Positions 60,526 to 64,000 of a stretch of DNA of 64,000 bases are shown here, one piece after another. A program made the translations under genes and the position numbers. The DNA is from Streptomyces sp. NBC_00878 (GTDB lineage: Bacteria > Actinomycetota > Actinomycetes > Streptomycetales > Streptomycetaceae), in contig NZ_JAPEOK010000002.1 of assembly GCF_026341515.1 (NCBI RefSeq), forward strand, positions 557,749 to 621,748, written 5' to 3'. The number at the start of each line of letters is the position of its first letter. The stretch's first letter is position 1. A model generated the notes under the pieces. It saw only the letters and a program-made list of their open reading frames with translations, was not told the DNA's origin and made no database searches.

Positions 60526-61854
60526 TCAGACTCCGGCGGCCACAGCCACCCCGGTTGCCGACCGGGGACGGGACAGCGCCACACAGGCGGCACAGACCAG
60601 CATGAGCGTGCCGACGGCGAGATACAGGGTGCCGGCCGTCCATCCGGCATCCAGCAGGGCGCCGGCGGCGATCGGCGCGAGGATGGCGCCGCCTCGCCCG
60701 ATGCCGATGGCCCAGCCGACACCGGTGCTGCGTACCTGGGTCTCGTACATGGACGGCGCGAGTGTGTACAGGCCCGCCATGCAGCCGTTGACCAGCATGC
60801 CGATGGCGATGCCGAAGGCGAACGCGAGGGCGAGGGTGGCGGTCGCCGAGATGAACAGGGCCATGGCCACGCCCGAGAGGACCGCGAATCCGATGAGGAT
60901 GCGGCGGCTGTCCCAGCGGCTGGTGAGCAGCCCGTACAGAATCGCGCCGACCGTTCCGCCGAGCGCGAGCATGATGCCCACGGTGACACTCTGCTTCTCG
61001 GTCAGGCCCGCCGAGACGAGAAGGGTCGGTGTCCAGCTGTTGACGAAGTAGAAGCCGAACATCAGGGTGAAGAACGCGACCCAGAGCAGCAGGGTGTACC
61101 GGCGGTGGGCGGCGGTGAACAGGTCGCCGACCCGGTTCGAGGCGGTCGGTCGGGCTGCGTCCGCCATGCCCTGGAGGCTGGTGAGGGGCTCCTGTCGTAT
61201 GCGGGTGGCGATTGTGTTGACGCGAGCCAGCGCGTTGCGCGGCTGTCTGGTCAGGAGGAACTGGACCGATTCCGGCAGAAGCGCGGCGAGGAGGAGCAGG
61301 ACGACTCCGGTGAGGACGCCACCGAGGAGGAAGACCGAGCGCCAGCCCTGGGAGCTCTGCAACGTGACGGCGACCAGGCCGCCGACCGTGGCTCCGATGC
61401 CGTAGCCCGCGGTGTACAGAGCTATGGCCAGACCTCGCCAACGGCGGGAGGCGTACTCGCTGGCGATGACCGTGGTGCAGGCGAGGATTCCGCCGACGCC
61501 AAGGCCGGTCAGTACGCGCCAGAGGGCCAGTTGGGTCGCTGAGCCCGAGGTCGCGGACAGGAGCATGCCGGCCGTCGCCAGACCGACGGAGAGGAGGATG
61601 AGCGGCCGGCGGCCGAAGAGGTCGGCGAACGGAGCCAGAAGAAGCGAGCCGGCGGCCATGCCCATGAGGCCGGCGCTGAGGAGCAGCCCGAGTTCACCTC
61701 CGTCGAGGTGGAACTCGGAGCCGACGCCAGGGGCCGTGAAGGCCATGGCCAGGACGTCGTAGCCGTCCAGTGCGTTGAGGACGACGCAGAGAGCGATGAT
61801 CAGCCACTGATAGCCCGACATGGGGGACGTGTCGATGCGTTCACGAAGGTTCAT
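60526..61854 (-). CDS. MFS transporter, aromatic acid:H+ symporter (AAHS) type
   Basis: 442 residues from ATG 61854, which has an AAGGAA ribosome site; the longer upstream frame has no homology. Twelve helices are predictable. Helix 1 carries ALDGYDVLAMAF (the AAHS DGYD motif), and the 2-3 loop reads APFADLFGRRPLIL. AAHS members (PcaK, VanK type) import protocatechuate, vanillate and similar acids. Position after vanB-like and vanA-like genes supports import of a methoxylated aromatic acid. Confidence 0.9.
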   Translation of the reverse strand: MNLRERIDTSPMSGYQWLIIALCVVLNALDGYDVLAMAFTAPGVGSEFHLDGGELGLLLSAGLMGMAAGSLLLAPFADLFGRRPLILLSVGLATAGMLLSATSGSATQLALWRVLTGLGVGGILACTTVIASEYASRRWRGLAIALYTAGYGIGATVGGLVAVTLQSSQGWRSVFLLGGVLTGVVLLLLAALLPESVQFLLTRQPRNALARVNTIATRIRQEPLTSLQGMADAARPTASNRVGDLFTAAHRRYTLLLWVAFFTLMFGFYFVNSWTPTLLVSAGLTEKQSVTVGIMLALGGTVGAILYGLLTSRWDSRRILIGFAVLSGVAMALFISATATLALAFAFGIAIGMLVNGCMAGLYTLAPSMYETQVRSTGVGWAIGIGRGGAILAPIAAGALLDAGWTAGTLYLAVGTLMLVCAACVALSRPRSATGVAVAAGV

Positions 61855-61885
61855 GAGCGGTTCCTTGTGATGAGTTGCCAGATGC

Positions 61886-62932
61886 TCAGGGGATGTCGAG
61901 CGTGAGTACCGCGCGGTTGCCCGTGGGGAGCGTGGCAACGGGCGCGTTTTTCCCGGTGACGGTGCCGGCTGCGGTCGCCGTGTCCGGGACCGCCCGGGAC
62001 ACGCAGACGCACACCCCCCGGGAGTCCTTCTTCTGTTCGTCGCTGAAGAACACGTCACGGTGATCGACGTGGCCCTGGATGCCGAGCACCTTCACCTGGC
62101 ACAGTCCGCACTCCCCTTTGCGGCAGTCGGACATCACGTCGACGCCGGCGCCTTCCAGGGCCTGGAGTATCGACTGCCCCGTCTCGACCGTGGTCTCGAT
62201 CCCGAGACCCGGGACGGCCACGACGAATTCCTCGGGTTCGTACCAACCGCTGTTGCCGAACGTCTCGTAGCGCAGGTTGGCGGCGGGCAGGTCCCTGTCC
62301 TGCCAGCGGCGGCGGACCGCGTCCATGAGGCGGATGGGTCCGCACATGTACAGCTCGGTCGACTCCGCGGCCGCGACCTCGTCGACCAGCGCCGCGGCGT
62401 CGAGACTGGTGCCTTCGTCGTCCACGTGGACGCGGATCCTCTCCCCGTGGAGCTGCTGAAGCTCCTTGAGGTAGGCCATGCGGTCCCGGCTCCTGCCGAC
62501 GTAGACGAGGAGGTAGTCCGACTTCAGGCGGCGAAGGACGCGGGCCGTCTCGGCGATCGCGGTGATGCCCACACCGCCGGCCAGGAGGACGTACCGCTCG
62601 GCGCCCACGCGGAGCGGGAAGTTCTGGAGCGGCTGGGTCATCTCGATGCTGTCACCGGGCTTCAGACGGTGCATGAAGACCGATCCGCCGCGTGACTGTG
62701 GCGCGAGGTGCACGCTGATGGTGAGCAGCCTGCCCTCGTCGCTCGACGCGACCACGGAGTACGGGCGGGTGTCCGCGCGTCCGCCGATGTCGACGACGAC
62801 GTCCACGTGCGAGCCGGGTGCGGCCCGCTGCGGATTCTGTGTCTGAAGGACTATGCGCTGAATCCCGATGGCGACGGGGGTTGCCTCGACGACCCGTCCG
62901 GTCTGCCACCTGGCCTGGTTCTCTGCCGCCAT
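61886..62932 (-). CDS. vanillate O-demethylase reductase-like protein (VanB type)
   Basis: 348 residues. The FMN/NAD reductase part (RPYSVVAS, YVLLAGGVGITAIAETARVL, LYMCGPIRLMDAV) is followed by a plant-type [2Fe-2S] domain with CRKGECGLC and a later Cys in GVCVCVSRA. It passes electrons from NADH to the Rieske oxygenase. Oddity: after CVSRA the protein has about 25 extra residues (VPDTATAAGTVTGKNAPVAT..) before the usual terminal strand AVLTLDIP. It lies directly downstream of the oxygenase gene. Confidence 0.9.
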   Translation of the reverse strand: MAAENQARWQTGRVVEATPVAIGIQRIVLQTQNPQRAAPGSHVDVVVDIGGRADTRPYSVVASSDEGRLLTISVHLAPQSRGGSVFMHRLKPGDSIEMTQPLQNFPLRVGAERYVLLAGGVGITAIAETARVLRRLKSDYLLVYVGRSRDRMAYLKELQQLHGERIRVHVDDEGTSLDAAALVDEVAAAESTELYMCGPIRLMDAVRRRWQDRDLPAANLRYETFGNSGWYEPEEFVVAVPGLGIETTVETGQSILQALEGAGVDVMSDCRKGECGLCQVKVLGIQGHVDHRDVFFSDEQKKDSRGVCVCVSRAVPDTATAAGTVTGKNAPVATLPTGNRAVLTLDIP

Positions 62933-62962
62933 GGTTCGGTGCCTCGTATCTCGGTGGTGTGG

Positions 62963-64000
62963 TCAGGAAACGGCGGCGATGAGCTGTTCGGCCGCGAGCA
63001 TGTGCTCGATGAGACGGCGGACCCACATGCCGCCGGCGTCGATGTTGAGGCTGTAGAACTCGTAGCCGGGGTTGGCGTCGATGGCCGCCTGTTGGGCGGT
63101 CAGCATGGCTTCGTCCTCCGTGAAGACCTTCGAAACGCTGTCCCTGGTCTGTGTGGTGATGAGTTGACTGTCCAGGCAGTAATTGCGCATGAACGCCCAG
63201 AAGTAGGTGCAGGACCGGTCCGTCTCCGGTGAGATGGTGTTCATGACGTAGCCGTTGACGCCCTGGCTCCGGTCACCCTCCGGCGCTCCGGTGCCGGCCT
63301 TGGCCACCCCCACGTCGATGCGAATGGTCGAGGGGGCTTCATAGCGGATGATCTGCCAGCGGTCGACCCGGCCCTGGAAGCCGGGGAACTTGTCCCTCAT
63401 GTTGTTCTGCCAGAACGGCGGTGCCTCGATGTCGTGCATCCAGCGGGTGACGGTGACCGTGCGGTCGTCGTGCGTGACGTCGAAGCCGGACTCGCTCAGC
63501 TCCTCCTGGCCGATGCTCGTGCTGTGCACGAACTCCTCGTGAGTCAGGTCCATGAGGTTGTCGAGTACGAGCTGGTAGTTGGCCGGCACGGAGATGGTCA
63601 GACCGTCTCCCGCCCATTCGGGGGAGCCCATCTGGTGCATGTCGGGCACGGTGTCCGGGTCGGCCAGCGTGGGATCGCCGAGCCATACCCAGATGAAGCG
63701 GTGACGCTCCACGACCGGGAAGGAGGGCACCATGGCGCTGGGATTGATCGTCTCCTGGGCCGGCATGTGTGTGCAGCGTCCGGCCGAGTTGAACCGGAGC
63801 CCGTGATACGGGCACTGGATCTCGTCGCGCCCCACCAGCTTTCCCATGGAAAGCGGCGCGAGGCGATGCCAGCACGCGTCCGCGAGCGCGACAGGGCGGC
63901 CGTCCTCGGTGCGGTACAGCGCCAGAGGACGGTTCGCTATCGTCCTGGAGAAGATCGCCTTCCTGTTGACTTCGTGGTCCCACGTGGCCGCGTACCAGGC
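62963..64000 (-). CDS. Rieske aromatic O-demethylase oxygenase (VanA type), start outside window
   Basis: 346 residues are visible and the frame is open to the window edge, beginning AWYAATWDHEV, close to the natural N-terminus. The Rieske ligands are CWHR and CPYHGL. The mononuclear iron region is DNLMDLTHEEFVHS, the VanA-type Asp-His-His arrangement. It would demethylate vanillate, veratrate or a similar methoxyarene, releasing formaldehyde. An internal ATG at 63847 is not the start, because the first Rieske Cys-His pair lies upstream of it. Confidence 0.92.
   Translation of the reverse strand, partial: AWYAATWDHEVNRKAIFSRTIANRPLALYRTEDGRPVALADACWHRLAPLSMGKLVGRDEIQCPYHGLRFNSAGRCTHMPAQETINPSAMVPSFPVVERHRFIWVWLGDPTLADPDTVPDMHQMGSPEWAGDGLTISVPANYQLVLDNLMDLTHEEFVHSTSIGQEELSESGFDVTHDDRTVTVTRWMHDIEAPPFWQNNMRDKFPGFQGRVDRWQIIRYEAPSTIRIDVGVAKAGTGAPEGDRSQGVNGYVMNTISPETDRSCTYFWAFMRNYCLDSQLITTQTRDSVSKVFTEDEAMLTAQQAAIDANPGYEFYSLNIDAGGMWVRRLIEHMLAAEQLIAAVS

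Noticed and set aside
1..64000. CRISPR array, tRNA, rRNA or replication origin
   Set aside because: No spaced identical repeats, cloverleaf-like sequence, rRNA core motif or DnaA-box cluster was found on reading.

Overview
The window is high-GC actinobacterial DNA, most likely a Streptomyces chromosome (probably arm or accessory DNA). The support is strong GC bias at third codon positions, twin-arginine signal peptides, a mycothiol-dependent dehydrogenase (mycothiol is an actinobacterial thiol), ECF sigma factors, GntR/FCD, PucR and LAL-type LuxR regulators, and IS5, IS630 and IS982 family elements. No rRNA, tRNA or CRISPR array was seen.

Layout. 1-6.3 kb: a cupin cut by the window edge, a Gfo/Idh/MocA oxidoreductase, an alpha/beta hydrolase, a small membrane protein, a carotenoid oxygenase and an ECF sigma factor, with hydrolase and SDR relics between them. 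6.5-15.5 kb: a large LuxR-type ATPase regulator, two paralogous Tat-type carboxylesterases around a beta-propeller lactonase, and an MFS transporter. 15.5-24.2 kb: a GNAT acetyltransferase gene is split in two. Its C-terminal part lies at 15541-15894 and its N-terminal part at 24012-24173, same strand and correct order. The 8.1 kb between them is a lower-GC island holding a protein with two nucleoside-diphosphate-kinase-like domains, transketolase relics, a small deoxyribosyltransferase-like protein and three IS elements, of which only the IS630 copy looks intact.

24.3-41.5 kb: an NADH-dehydrogenase-like flavoprotein with an ECF41-type sigma factor, then a long co-directional catabolic cluster. 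The cluster has a peptide-type ABC importer, an M24-fold enzyme, an S33 hydrolase, a GbcA-like Rieske oxygenase, two DAO-type flavoproteins, an S9 peptidase and a PucR regulator. The 12-bp dyad CAWCACCTGWTG occurs twice before the cluster and once between pucR and the last flavoprotein, and is the likely operator. I infer a role in uptake and demethylation of an N-methylated, possibly proline-related, compound.

41.5-44.3 kb: a permease fragment, a GlxA/AraC regulator divergent from an ABM-like protein, and a phosphotransferase. 44.5-58.2 kb: a GntR/FCD regulator, a 21-bp-stem hairpin, a perfect 36-bp palindrome sharing its core with a site at the regulator's own start, then a Liv-type ABC operon (with a fused permease-ATPase) continuing into an EAR-repeat beta-propeller, an unrecognised 399-residue protein, an HpcH/HpaI aldolase and an amidohydrolase. 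After these comes a damaged BMP-type transporter locus: 5'-truncated binding protein, intact ATPase, and a permease start fused to a headless SDR. 58.6-64 kb, minus strand: VanA- and VanB-like oxygenase components, an aromatic-acid MFS transporter, a mycothiol-dependent formaldehyde dehydrogenase and its usual MBL-fold partner, together an O-demethylation and formaldehyde-detoxification module.
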